Of a DNA stretch of 64,000 bases, positions 52,030 to 60,234 are shown piece by piece. Under the pieces are notes generated by a model. The model did no database searches, was not told the origin of the DNA, and was given only the letters and a program-made list of their open reading frames with translations. A program made the position numbers and the translations under genes. Each line of letters begins with the position of its first letter. The stretch's first letter is position 1. Source of the stretch: Anaerococcus sp. Marseille-Q7828 (GTDB taxonomy: Bacteria; Bacillota; Clostridia; Tissierellales; Peptoniphilaceae); assembly GCF_949769285.1 (NCBI RefSeq), contig NZ_OX458331.1:186001-250000 (forward strand), in the 5' to 3' direction.

Positions 52030-52881
52030 TTACCAAGATGCTATCCAAGCACCATTTGTATATGTGTCGTAGTCTTTCTTTGTTTCGTCTGTTTGATAGT
52101 ATTTTACAAGTTCTTTGTAGGCTTCATTGTCCTTATCTTCTGCCCTTGCTGCTATTACATTTACATATATTTTAGCGTCTGGATTTTCTGGGTCTTCTAG
52201 AAATATTGCATCTTCGTTTGGACTTAGTCCAGAGTCTAGGGCATAGTTGTCATTTACTGCAGCCACTTTTACATCATCTAGTGCCCTTGCAGTTTGAGCT
52301 GCATCCATTTCTATAAATTCGAGATTTTTTGGATTTTCTGTTACATCATCTATGGTGATAGCTTGGCCAGGATCACCATTTACTTTTATAAGTCCAGCTG
52401 CTTGAAGTAAGAATAAGGCTCTTGGTCCATTTGATGGGTCATTTGGTATAGCAACCTTATCTCCATCTTCTAGCTCATCTAGGCTTTTTATTTGATTTGA
52501 ATAATAACCTAATGGGGCAAGCATGGTGTCAGCTATGGCTACAAGTTTTTCTTCTCCTTGGGCATCGTTATATTCATCTAAAAACTTGTAGTGTTGGAAG
52601 CTATTTACATCTATATCCCCACTAGCCAAGGCTTCATTTGGTTGGGTATAGTCAGAAAACTTTACTAGCTCAGCTTTTTTGCCTGTGCCTTCTTCGTATC
52701 TTTTGATAACTTCTTCCCATACTTCGTTTTTCTCACCTACAACACCAATTTTGATTGTATCTGCTACTTCTGTTGGAGCTTTTTCTCCAGTGTTTGCTTC
52801 TTTGTTCTCTCCATTTGATCCACATGAGCTAAGGCCTAAAACTAGGGCCAATCCTAAAGTTAATTTTCCTAAATTTTTCAT
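52030..52881 (-). CDS. metQ: Methionine-binding lipoprotein MetQ, first copy
   Basis: 283 residues. Lipobox GLSSCG (Cys 20), mature domain with IKIGVVGEKNEVWEEV, IDVNSFQHYKFL, DTMLAPLGYYSN and a PNDPSNGPRALFLLQAAGLI stretch (written as overlapping parts). It shares the fold and most of these motifs with the following copy. It feeds methionine to MetNI. The ribosome site is AAGGAGG, 13 bases after the metI stop. Confidence 0.92.
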   Translation of the reverse strand: MKNLGKLTLGLALVLGLSSCGSNGENKEANTGEKAPTEVADTIKIGVVGEKNEVWEEVIKRYEEGTGKKAELVKFSDYTQPNEALASGDIDVNSFQHYKFLDEYNDAQGEEKLVAIADTMLAPLGYYSNQIKSLDELEDGDKVAIPNDPSNGPRALFLLQAAGLIKVNGDPGQAITIDDVTENPKNLEFIEMDAAQTARALDDVKVAAVNDNYALDSGLSPNEDAIFLEDPENPDAKIYVNVIAARAEDKDNEAYKELVKYYQTDETKKDYDTYTNGAWIASW

Positions 52882-52894
52882 ATTAAAGTCCTCC

Positions 52895-53560
52895 TTAATG
52901 ACTTGTTTTTCTTATTAAATGATTTGCTATAGCCTGGATTAAAAATACGACTATTAGTATCAAAACAACACTTACTATTACTACATCATCTTTGTAGCGT
53001 TGGTAGCCGACTGCTATGGCCAAGTCTCCTATACCGCCTCCACCTACAAGTCCAGCCATGGCTGTTAGGCCAAGTAGGGATATTAGAGTTATTGAGCCTG
53101 CACGCAAGAGTGATGGTAGGCCTTCTCTAAGATAGACCCTTGTTATTATTTCAAAAGGTGACGCTCCCATGGCTTCTGCCGCTTCAATCTTTCCTGGTTC
53201 AACACTTGCTAGGGCTTGTTCTACTTGTCTAGCAAAAAATGGCACACAAGAAAATACTAGAGGAACTATAGCTGCATTGGGGCCTATTCTTGTTTTTACA
53301 ATCTCTTTTGTAATTGGCGCTATAAGGGCAACCAAGATTACAAAAGGTATGGACCTAAATATATTTGTTAACTTATCCAAAATACTATAAATAACCTTGT
53401 TTTCTAAAATCCTTCCGTGGTCTGTGACAACCATTATTATGCCAATTATAAGTCCAAATATTCCAGCAAATATTGCTGAGATAAACAACATATACAAGGT
53501 CGTCTTAAAGTCTTCGATTATCCTATCTCTTATGGACCATGAGTACTCAAAAAATCCCAT
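52895..53560 (-). CDS. metI: Methionine ABC transporter permease MetI
   Basis: About 222 residues from the ATG at 53560, six bases after GGGAGG; an in-frame start at 53584 lacks a ribosome site. Five membrane helices, and the EAA-type loop EAAEAMGASPFEIITRVYL. It forms a homodimer in the MetNIQ methionine importer. It overlaps metN by 14 bases. Confidence 0.93.
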   Translation of the reverse strand: MGFFEYSWSIRDRIIEDFKTTLYMLFISAIFAGIFGLIIGIIMVVTDHGRILENKVIYSILDKLTNIFRSIPFVILVALIAPITKEIVKTRIGPNAAIVPLVFSCVPFFARQVEQALASVEPGKIEAAEAMGASPFEIITRVYLREGLPSLLRAGSITLISLLGLTAMAGLVGGGGIGDLAIAVGYQRYKDDVVIVSVVLILIVVFLIQAIANHLIRKTSH

Positions 53561-54575
53561 CTTTACCTCCCAATACTTCTGCACTAACTTCTCTTTCTTC
53601 TAGGTAATTTCCAAGTTTACTTAGTGAATCCGGATCACCAGAAATACTTACAATTAGATTGCCGACAGGAACCCCTGTGATAAACTCAATATTTCCTGCA
53701 AGTATATTTGTTTTAATGCCAAACTTTTGGTAAATATCATTTATAAGTGGTTCTGTTGTAGATTCTCCTACATAGTTTAGCTTAACCAAGAGTTCATTTT
53801 CCTTTAAGATTCCTATATTTTGTTTAACTTCTTCTATGGTATCTGAAATATTTGTTGAAGTTTCAACGAATTCTTTGGTTAGCTTATCTCTTGGATTAGC
53901 AAATATAGAAAGAGTTGAACCAGATTCTACGATTTTACCATCTTGCATAACTGCACACTTGTTGCAAAGGTCCTTTACCACCTCCATTTGATGGGTGATA
54001 ATTACAATTGTAAGTCCCAAAGATTCATTAAGCTCCTTAAGTAGTTTTAATATTTGCTTGGTTGTCTTTGGGTCTAGGGCACTTGTAGCCTCATCGCAAA
54101 GAAGTATCTCTGGATCTGATGCTAGGGCTCTAGCTATAGCACATCTTTGTTGCTGACCACCAGAAAGTTCCCTAGGGTAATTGCTAGCCTTATCAGCAAT
54201 ACCAACTAATTCTAGTAACTTTCTTGCCTTTGCTTCTTTCTCTTCTTTCGGTATTTTTAGTTTCCTTATAGGAAATATTACATTGTCCAATATGGTGATG
54301 TTATTGAGCAAATTAAAATGTTGGAAGATCATTCCGATATTTTTTCTCTTTGCTCTCAAATCCTTGTTGGAAAGGTCTAAAAGATTTTCGCCATTTATCA
54401 AAACCTGTCCACTTGTAGGTCTTTGGAGAAGATTTATGGTCCTTACCAAGGTCGATTTACCAGCTCCAGAAAATCCGACAATTCCATATATATCATTTTT
54501 TTCCACCCTAAGGTTTACATTATCGACAGCCTTAAATCCGTCAAAGTCAACTGTTATATTTTTTAAATCAATCAT
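53547..54575 (-). CDS. metN: Methionine ABC transporter ATP-binding protein MetN
   Basis: About 342 residues from the ATG at 54575 with GGAG six bases upstream. Walker A GFSGAGKST, signature LSGGQQQR, Walker B ILLCDEATSALD and switch His IITHQMEV. The C-terminal 80 residues form the NIL domain (LVKLNYVGESTTEPLIND), which binds methionine and shuts the transporter off when the cell is replete. It overlaps the amidohydrolase gene by eight bases, so the operon order is M20, metN, metI, metQ, metQ. Confidence 0.95.
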   Translation of the reverse strand: MIDLKNITVDFDGFKAVDNVNLRVEKNDIYGIVGFSGAGKSTLVRTINLLQRPTSGQVLINGENLLDLSNKDLRAKRKNIGMIFQHFNLLNNITILDNVIFPIRKLKIPKEEKEAKARKLLELVGIADKASNYPRELSGGQQQRCAIARALASDPEILLCDEATSALDPKTTKQILKLLKELNESLGLTIVIITHQMEVVKDLCNKCAVMQDGKIVESGSTLSIFANPRDKLTKEFVETSTNISDTIEEVKQNIGILKENELLVKLNYVGESTTEPLINDIYQKFGIKTNILAGNIEFITGVPVGNLIVSISGDPDSLSKLGNYLEEREVSAEVLGGKDGIF

Positions 54576-55776
54576 CAAAAACTCCATTTAAGAAATCACT
54601 GGCAAATTTTACTTGTAGGCCAACTGCATATTTGATACCTTCTGGGTCTAGGTCAAATTCTGGCGTGTGAGCACCTGCACTGATTCCTTTTTCTTTATTT
54701 CCAACACCAAATCTAGTATAGACTGAAGGGCAAAGTCTAGAATATCCAAAAAATGATTCTGAACCATAGCTTGTTTCTGCTTCTTTTAAGGCATTTGGAT
54801 AAATATCTTTTAGAGATTTTCTAACATCTTCTGCTAGGTCTGGATCGTTTATGGTTGGATAGGCTACTATTCTAGTATAGTCTGTAAATTCTATATCGCA
54901 CTTATGGGCCTTGGCAGTTTGCCTTGTTACTTCTTTTAATACTTCTAGGGCATCTTCTCCAGTCTTATCATCAAAAAATCTCAAGGTCCCTTTTACATTG
55001 CATATGTCAGGTATTACATTTGAGGCTGATCCACCGTTTATAGCTCCCAGACCAAATGTTACAGTTTTACTTATGTCAAGCTGGTTGACCCATGCTGTTG
55101 TAAGGGCTGTAACTATATTAGCTGTTGCTGTAAGGGGATTTATGCACTTATCGGGGCGAGATCCATGACCACCCTTACCTATAACATTAAATTCTACACC
55201 AGCACATCCTGCATGAGATGGGCCCTTGATTACAGAAATCTTTCCAATTTCCATAAATGGCGATTGGTGGTTGCCATAACAAGCATCTAGATTTTTGTCT
55301 CTAAGGTGGTCTACCATTGCTTCAATCCCACCGCCTGTCTCCTCGCCTTCTTCAAATATAAAATAAATTTTGCCCTTAAGTTCATCTTTTAAATCAAGAA
55401 GGATTTTTGCTGTTGTAAGAAGTGTTGCCATGTGTGAGTCGTGCCCACAAGCGTGGCTTACTCCATCAATTTTTGATACAACTGTCTTTTTGTTTTTTAG
55501 ATTGTATTGACTTTCTCCTATTGGGAGTGCATCAATATCTGTTCTTATCCCAATTGTTTTGCCTGGCTTTCCAGTATCAAGCAAGGCCGTAAAGCCAGTT
55601 GTATTTGCAGCATCTTCTACTATAAGTCCAAGTTTCTCACACTCAGCTTTAAGGCATTTTGCTGTTTGGTATTCCTTATCACTTACTTCTGGGTTTTCGT
55701 GTAGGTAAGTTCTCCAGGATATGGTATCAGTAAAATACTGGTCTATTTTTTTCTTTATCACTTCATTGCTGGTCAT
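54568..55776 (-). CDS. M20-family amidohydrolase (IAA-Ala/N-acyl amino acid hydrolase type)
   Basis: 402 residues. Metal ligands of the M20D group are visible: GVSHACGHDSHMA (Cys, His, His/Asp), FEEGEETGGG (Glu pair), AYGNH (His) and a C-terminal GAHTPEFD (His). Such enzymes cleave N-acyl amino acids; close relatives act on N-acetyl-cysteine or N-acetyl-methionine. Its position as the first gene after a methionine T-box suggests release of methionine from an N-acylated or conjugated form, which is inference. The start follows AAAGGTG. Confidence 0.88.
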   Translation of the reverse strand: MTSNEVIKKKIDQYFTDTISWRTYLHENPEVSDKEYQTAKCLKAECEKLGLIVEDAANTTGFTALLDTGKPGKTIGIRTDIDALPIGESQYNLKNKKTVVSKIDGVSHACGHDSHMATLLTTAKILLDLKDELKGKIYFIFEEGEETGGGIEAMVDHLRDKNLDACYGNHQSPFMEIGKISVIKGPSHAGCAGVEFNVIGKGGHGSRPDKCINPLTATANIVTALTTAWVNQLDISKTVTFGLGAINGGSASNVIPDICNVKGTLRFFDDKTGEDALEVLKEVTRQTAKAHKCDIEFTDYTRIVAYPTINDPDLAEDVRKSLKDIYPNALKEAETSYGSESFFGYSRLCPSVYTRFGVGNKEKGISAGAHTPEFDLDPEGIKYAVGLQVKFASDFLNGVFDD

Positions 55777-55800
55777 TTTTTCACCTTTCTAATTCGCATA

Positions 55801-55842
55801 AAAAAATCGTCCCTAAATCCTAATAATAGAATCTAAGGACGA
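55801..55842 (-). terminator. Regulated terminator of the methionine T-box
   Basis: On the minus strand, TCGTCCTTAGATTC pairs with GGATTTAGGGACGA over 14 bp (wobbles included) and is followed by TTTTTTT. Confidence 0.9.
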
Positions 55843-56080
55843 CATTAATCGCGTTACCACCTTAATTTATGCATACTCACGCATACATACTCTCATCAAG
55901 TACAAACATACTCTACTTCTATAACGGGAAGTCCCGTGTGAATCTAACTATCGACTCACCCCAATCCAAGGCCATCTTCATCTAAACTTATATCCACCCA
56001 TCTCACCAATACTGGGCTCTCTGTAGAATATCCATCTAGACTACTCTTCTTATCATTTGGTTTTGTAAAATCTATTTGAT
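55801..56080 (-). ncRNA. T-box riboswitch, specifier ATG (methionine)
   Basis: On the minus strand, stem I has GAGTAGTCTAGA, AGAGAGCCC..GGTGAGA distal elements, and the specifier loop GAA-G-ATG-G with ATG at 55975-55973. The T-box AAGGTGGTAACGCG (55863-55850) has TGGT, which fits the ACCA end of tRNA-Met. Stem II/III hairpins (CGGGACTTCCCG and CTCAC-type arms) lie between. It controls the M20-metNIQQ operon. Confidence 0.92.
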
Positions 56081-56086
56081 GGGATT

Positions 56087-56115
56087 ATAATACCACCAGT
56101 AAAAAACTATGTCAA
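56087..56115 (-). promoter_or_regulatory. Promoter of the methionine T-box operon
   Basis: On the minus strand, TTGACA (56115-56110), 17 bases and TATTAT (56092-56087). Confidence 0.8.
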
Positions 56116-56182
56116 ATTTATTTAATAAATTATTTTACATTTTTATCAATATTTTTTCTTTTGTATCATCGAATTTTACAAG

Positions 56183-56209
56183 CAAAAACGCCCATATTAA
56201 TGAGCGTTT
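56183..56209 (-). terminator. Terminator of the oligopeptide-binding protein gene
   Basis: On the minus strand, AAACGCTCAT-TAAT-ATGGGCGTTT (10 bp) is followed by TTGCTTG. Confidence 0.8.
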
Positions 56210-56221
56210 GCAAATACTATA

Positions 56222-58456
56222 CTATTTTTTGAGGGTCATTGCGTTGATTTGATATTGAGCTGGCCATTCTGGTGTATTTAGATCGAAGCCTTCTACCCTG
56301 TTTGTATATCCTGTGTGGTATTGGTTAGAATATAGTGGGATTTCTGGCAAGTAATCATTGTACCATAATTGGAAGTCAACCCATTTATCCAAGTATCCTT
56401 CTTTATCTTTTGGATCTGTCTTTCTCAAAGCTTCTGTTACTTCATCAGCCTTTGGATCATTTGTCTTTGTATGGTTGTCAAAACCTTTTGAGTTGTATTG
56501 ATAGTATGGGTCAAATGGTGGTTCAAAAGATTGGCCCATGTTGAATGCTGTGTATTCAGCATTTTCTTTTGGAGAATAGTAGTAGTCTAGCAAGGTTGCA
56601 AAGTTTCCTGCTGTTACGTTGTATTCCATACCTACTTGCTTAGCGTTGTTTGGAACTTGGTTAGAGATTAATGTTGTAATTGGAGATTCATCAGAACCAA
56701 ATTGGTTTACAACTAGTCTATTACCATTTTCATCATATCTGTAGTAGTCATAGCCATCAGGATCATTTTTAAACGCTTCTTCAGCCTTTGCTATATCCCA
56801 AGCTGTCTTACCATCTTCTTCAAATGTATATGGAGTCTTATCTAGCAATGCATTTGCTTCATCAAGGTTTAGTTGATAGTTTGTAAGCTCTGGGTTGCTT
56901 TCTAGGTCTGGTCCTTTTTCCTTATACATCCATTGGCTTGCACCATATAGACCATTGGTTACAACTCCGTATCCACCTGCAAATTGTTGAACGAAAGTAT
57001 TTCTGTCCATTAGGTGAGCTATGGCTTGTCTTACTTCTTTATATTGAGTAGATCCACGATCTGTCAAGAATGTTACGTTACCATAACCGTTTCTGTCAAA
57101 TGAATTGTACTTGATTTTACCTGCATCAGCGGCAGCTCTGATTTGGTCGATCTTACCACCTTCAGTTTCATCTTGCCATATATCTATATCTCCATTTTCA
57201 AGAAGGTCTACAGCTATATTAGCATTTACTATTTGTACTATAACATTTGGAATAGTAGCTTTTTCTCCCTTGAAGTTGCCCTTGTAGTTAGGGTTTAGGG
57301 AAAGTTTTACCATGTTATTTGAATAGCTATCAAATACATATGGTCCACATACTACTGATGGTGCCAATCTGTATTCATTAGCAATCTTAAGCATAGCTTG
57401 TTCTTTCAATTGTTCAGTAGGGTCTACATCGCCCTCTAATCTACTTTCAAGGTCTGCTATAGCGTCATCGTGAGCTTTTTGTGTTTCTTCGTCGACTTCT
57501 GCACCTTCATTATCTTCTTCAAATTGTTTGTTCAAGTTGTCAATTTGAGTTTTGATAGAGTCTTGATATGCTTTTTTATCTTCTTCTGTTACTTCATAGC
57601 CTTCTTTTGCAACAAGTTTCTTACCATTTTCACTTATAGCTAAGTTGTCAGTAACTGCATGCATTGGGAATGGTGATTGTTGGGAAAGATATGATTCTTC
57701 ATAATATGGCAAGAATGATGAATCGATTGTTACAGAGAAAGTATAATCATCAATCTTTTCCAATCCTTCAAACTCATCCACATCACTTTCAGGATCGTGG
57801 AAAGCTTCATAGCCTTTTAGGGCATCTTTACCAACTGTTGTAGCCCCAGATACCTTACTATAATTCGCATCAGAGAATAGTAGTGAATAGAATAGATAGT
57901 CATCTGCTGTTACAGGTTCGCCATCAGACCATTTTAAGTCTTCGTTTAGCTTATATGTAATAGTCTTTGATCCATCTTCATTTTCTACTTCTTTTGGCTC
58001 TTCAGCAAGAACTGTCATATTGTCTTGCCATTGACCAGCATCATCAACTACAGCTGTGTTATAAGCATTTGTTCCTTGAGTACCTAGAAGTTGTCTAACT
58101 ATAACGTCATAAGCGTTGTTAGCCCAGCCCTCAAAGAAGTCACCATTCATTGGGCTTGTACCGATAACTAGGGTATCATCAGCTGTTACATTGTCGAAAT
58201 CAGCTAGTTCTTTTTGGTCGTCATCAGACATTCCCTCTTCGTCTTTGTTTTCATCATCACTGTTTTCATCTGTATCTGTAGATTCATCAGTAGATTCAGA
58301 ATTATCTGTTTCTTCATTAGTAGTTTCTTCGCTACTTTGACTTTCTTCTTTTTTTACATCTTCTTGTTTTTCAGTATTATCTCCACCACCACAAGCTGCA
58401 AGGCTAGTTGCTAAACCTAAAGCCATTAGTGAGGAGAATATTCTTTTCATTTTCAT
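56222..58456 (-). CDS. Large oligopeptide ABC transporter substrate-binding lipoprotein (SBP_bac_5)
   Basis: 744 residues. Lipobox SLAACG (Cys 22), then an acidic Glu/Ser/Thr/Asp linker to about 85. The family 5 binding fold follows: TITYKLNEDLKWSDGEPVTADDY near 170, and KEVRQAIAHLMDRNTFVQQF near 475. An extra helical, Lys/Glu-rich stretch (about 285-350) is inserted in lobe I. It binds peptides or similar solutes for an Opp/Dpp-type importer, yet no permease or ATPase is adjacent, so it works with components elsewhere. It is a single gene with its own promoter and terminator. Confidence 0.9.
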   Translation of the reverse strand: MKMKRIFSSLMALGLATSLAACGGGDNTEKQEDVKKEESQSSEETTNEETDNSESTDESTDTDENSDDENKDEEGMSDDDQKELADFDNVTADDTLVIGTSPMNGDFFEGWANNAYDVIVRQLLGTQGTNAYNTAVVDDAGQWQDNMTVLAEEPKEVENEDGSKTITYKLNEDLKWSDGEPVTADDYLFYSLLFSDANYSKVSGATTVGKDALKGYEAFHDPESDVDEFEGLEKIDDYTFSVTIDSSFLPYYEESYLSQQSPFPMHAVTDNLAISENGKKLVAKEGYEVTEEDKKAYQDSIKTQIDNLNKQFEEDNEGAEVDEETQKAHDDAIADLESRLEGDVDPTEQLKEQAMLKIANEYRLAPSVVCGPYVFDSYSNNMVKLSLNPNYKGNFKGEKATIPNVIVQIVNANIAVDLLENGDIDIWQDETEGGKIDQIRAAADAGKIKYNSFDRNGYGNVTFLTDRGSTQYKEVRQAIAHLMDRNTFVQQFAGGYGVVTNGLYGASQWMYKEKGPDLESNPELTNYQLNLDEANALLDKTPYTFEEDGKTAWDIAKAEEAFKNDPDGYDYYRYDENGNRLVVNQFGSDESPITTLISNQVPNNAKQVGMEYNVTAGNFATLLDYYYSPKENAEYTAFNMGQSFEPPFDPYYQYNSKGFDNHTKTNDPKADEVTEALRKTDPKDKEGYLDKWVDFQLWYNDYLPEIPLYSNQYHTGYTNRVEGFDLNTPEWPAQYQINAMTLKK

Positions 58457-58494
58457 TTTGTGTCCTCCTAATATATATTCTATATATTGCTGTT

Positions 58495-58523
58495 ATTCTA
58501 TTACTTAAAATTCCTTTTGTCAA
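58495..58523 (-). promoter_or_regulatory. Promoter of the oligopeptide-binding protein gene
   Basis: On the minus strand, TTGACA (58523-58518), 17 bases and TAGAAT (58500-58495), with AGGAGG just before the gene. Confidence 0.75.
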
Positions 58524-58703
58524 TAGCTTTAATGGTTTTTTATTAACACTAGTGAATTATTATCCATAGTGTTGTTGGTATTGCTATATCATTGCTAATA
58601 GATTGCAATTTCTTCCATATTTCTTTAATACTTTATCTAATTATATAACTAAATCAAATTTACTTTCTTAGCTAGTTTCTTAAAAATCCAGCCTAAATTT
58701 GCA

Positions 58704-58730
58704 CAAAAAAAAGAGGAGGTAAAAACCTCC
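58704..58730 (-). terminator. Terminator of the HD/thioesterase operon
   Basis: On the minus strand, GGAGG-TTTTTA-CCTCC is followed by TCTTTTTTTT. Confidence 0.85.
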
Positions 58731-58794
58731 CCAATATGGTAAAATAAATTCATTTATAATATACGTTAATATAAGACTTTTGCAATGGTAATTC

Positions 58795-59427
58795 CTATTT
58801 TCTATAAAGATTATAAGGAAATTTGTACCACCTTTCCCTAGGCATATATTTTTCTATTGGCTTTGTTAATTTTTTTTGAAAATATTCCTCAAGCTCATAA
58901 AGTCTTTTTTTCCTATCTTCAAAATATGGGTTAGATCCATGCTTTTCCAAAACTCCCTTGGCTCTTTTTTCTATACCAAGGTATTCTGTCTTTATCAGAC
59001 CATCTAGAAGTTGAATCAATAAATCATAATCATTGTAATCATTATAGGCTAGAAAATCTCTTACAAAATCTTTTTCTTCATCACTTACATTCCAATCTCC
59101 CACATAAGCATCTACATTTTTTATCTGAAAACTATGGCTTAGGGCGATTCTTGCTGGAAAAAAGTAGGAATCAGATCTTAAAATCTTATATCCTCTTATG
59201 AAATGTGCCGCATTATCAAAAGCTTCTGATTTTCCCAAATCATGTAAGGCTCCACAAGCAAAGGCAATGTCTGGATCCAGTTCTAAGTCCTTTGCCATAT
59301 TTTTGGCAGTTTGGCCGATAATCCAAGAGTGCAAAACCCAATTACCAGGATTATTATTATATCCTTCTTCAAGATATGATATTATTTTGTCTCTATTTGC
59401 TATATTTCCATATCCTTCTTTATACAT
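58795..59427 (-). CDS. HD-domain protein
   Basis: 210 residues. HD-superfamily ligands: VLHSWIIGQ (His), CGALHDLGKSEAF (His-Asp) and a later QLLDGLIKTEY (Asp). NWVLHS..A spacing and HSFQ in the middle fit the HDIG-like or tRNA-nucleotidyl-type small hydrolases. It overlaps the thioesterase gene upstream by eight bases. The substrate is unknown. Confidence 0.8.
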   Translation of the reverse strand: MYKEGYGNIANRDKIISYLEEGYNNNPGNWVLHSWIIGQTAKNMAKDLELDPDIAFACGALHDLGKSEAFDNAAHFIRGYKILRSDSYFFPARIALSHSFQIKNVDAYVGDWNVSDEEKDFVRDFLAYNDYNDYDLLIQLLDGLIKTEYLGIEKRAKGVLEKHGSNPYFEDRKKRLYELEEYFQKKLTKPIEKYMPRERWYKFPYNLYRK

Positions 59428-60118
59428 TTTTTCTAATCTTTCCGTATGTGTAAATTGTATTATCTCCCGTTGATTTTAATCTAAAATCTATAATTCCATC
59501 ACTTTCAACAAATTCTCCTAAAACAGCATCCTTATTTCGGATTTCATTTTTATAAACTATATTAAAAAATGCCAAATCTTTTGTATCTAGCTTGCACAAG
59601 TCACATATATAATCAAAATATACTGCGTTGTTGACGTGAAGATTTTTATCTATGTCCGTATATCTTACCATAATTTCCTTTGATTTATCAAAATCATTCC
59701 TATATTCTAAATGATTTTTATCATAAATCATATCATCAACTTTGTAGGCAGCTATTAGGTCTTTGCTCATTTTTATAGGACGCATCCTATCTATATCCAC
59801 TAGCATAAAGACCCCATAGGCCTTTGCTATCATATTTCCATCTCTTTTGATATAGGCATTACGATAAGCATAAAACTTATTCATACCCAAAACTAAGCTA
59901 GTAACTTCTATCTGATCATTTGCTTTAATTTTTTCTTCTAATTCAATATCCCAAGAATATACTATCCACCTAAGTCTAGTCATATCTATGTCTTTTTCTA
60001 GGATGTATGAATGGCAAATGAGGACTTCTCCCATCAAACTAACTAGGTTTCTTATTGATAGATTCCCGTATTTATCGCACATTACTTCTGGTATTTTGTA
60101 TACTTCGCTATAAGCCAT
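59420..60118 (-). CDS. Acyl-ACP thioesterase (FatA/FatB family)
   Basis: About 232 residues from the ATG at 60118 with AAGGGA upstream; an in-frame upstream start at 60190 has no ribosome site. Two hotdog repeats are visible. The first contains MTRLRWIVYSWDIELEE; the second contains the catalytic-type DIDKNLHVNNAVYFDYICD (Asn-His). It releases fatty acids from acyl carrier protein and so sets chain length or free fatty acid output. It is followed at once by an HD protein in the same operon. Confidence 0.9.
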   Translation of the reverse strand: MAYSEVYKIPEVMCDKYGNLSIRNLVSLMGEVLICHSYILEKDIDMTRLRWIVYSWDIELEEKIKANDQIEVTSLVLGMNKFYAYRNAYIKRDGNMIAKAYGVFMLVDIDRMRPIKMSKDLIAAYKVDDMIYDKNHLEYRNDFDKSKEIMVRYTDIDKNLHVNNAVYFDYICDLCKLDTKDLAFFNIVYKNEIRNKDAVLGEFVESDGIIDFRLKSTGDNTIYTYGKIRKNV

Positions 60119-60191
60119 AAATCCCTTCTTTCTACATATACTATATTTTAAAGCTTTTGTTATGGCAAATATTGTTCTCAAGACAAACATT

Positions 60192-60218
60192 AAAAAAGAA
60201 CCAGCAAATGTGGTTCTT
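60192..60218 (-). terminator. Terminator of the ctpA-mgtE-mgtE operon
   Basis: On the minus strand, AAGAACCA-CATTTGC-TGGTTCTT is followed by TTTTA. Confidence 0.88.
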
Positions 60219-60234
60219 CTCGTACTTATACTTA

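Larger units (their letters stand above)
58457..58794 (-). other. Intergenic region upstream of the oligopeptide-binding gene
   Basis: About 340 AT-rich bases. The minus-strand promoter of the binding-protein gene is near 58495-58523, and the terminator of the HD gene lies at 58704-58730. The rest shows no gene, repeat or clear riboswitch. Confidence 0.6.

Noticed and set aside
51688-52200. 170-codon frame on the plus strand
   Set aside because: Antisense to the two metQ genes; hydrophobic translation results from reverse reading, with no ribosome site.
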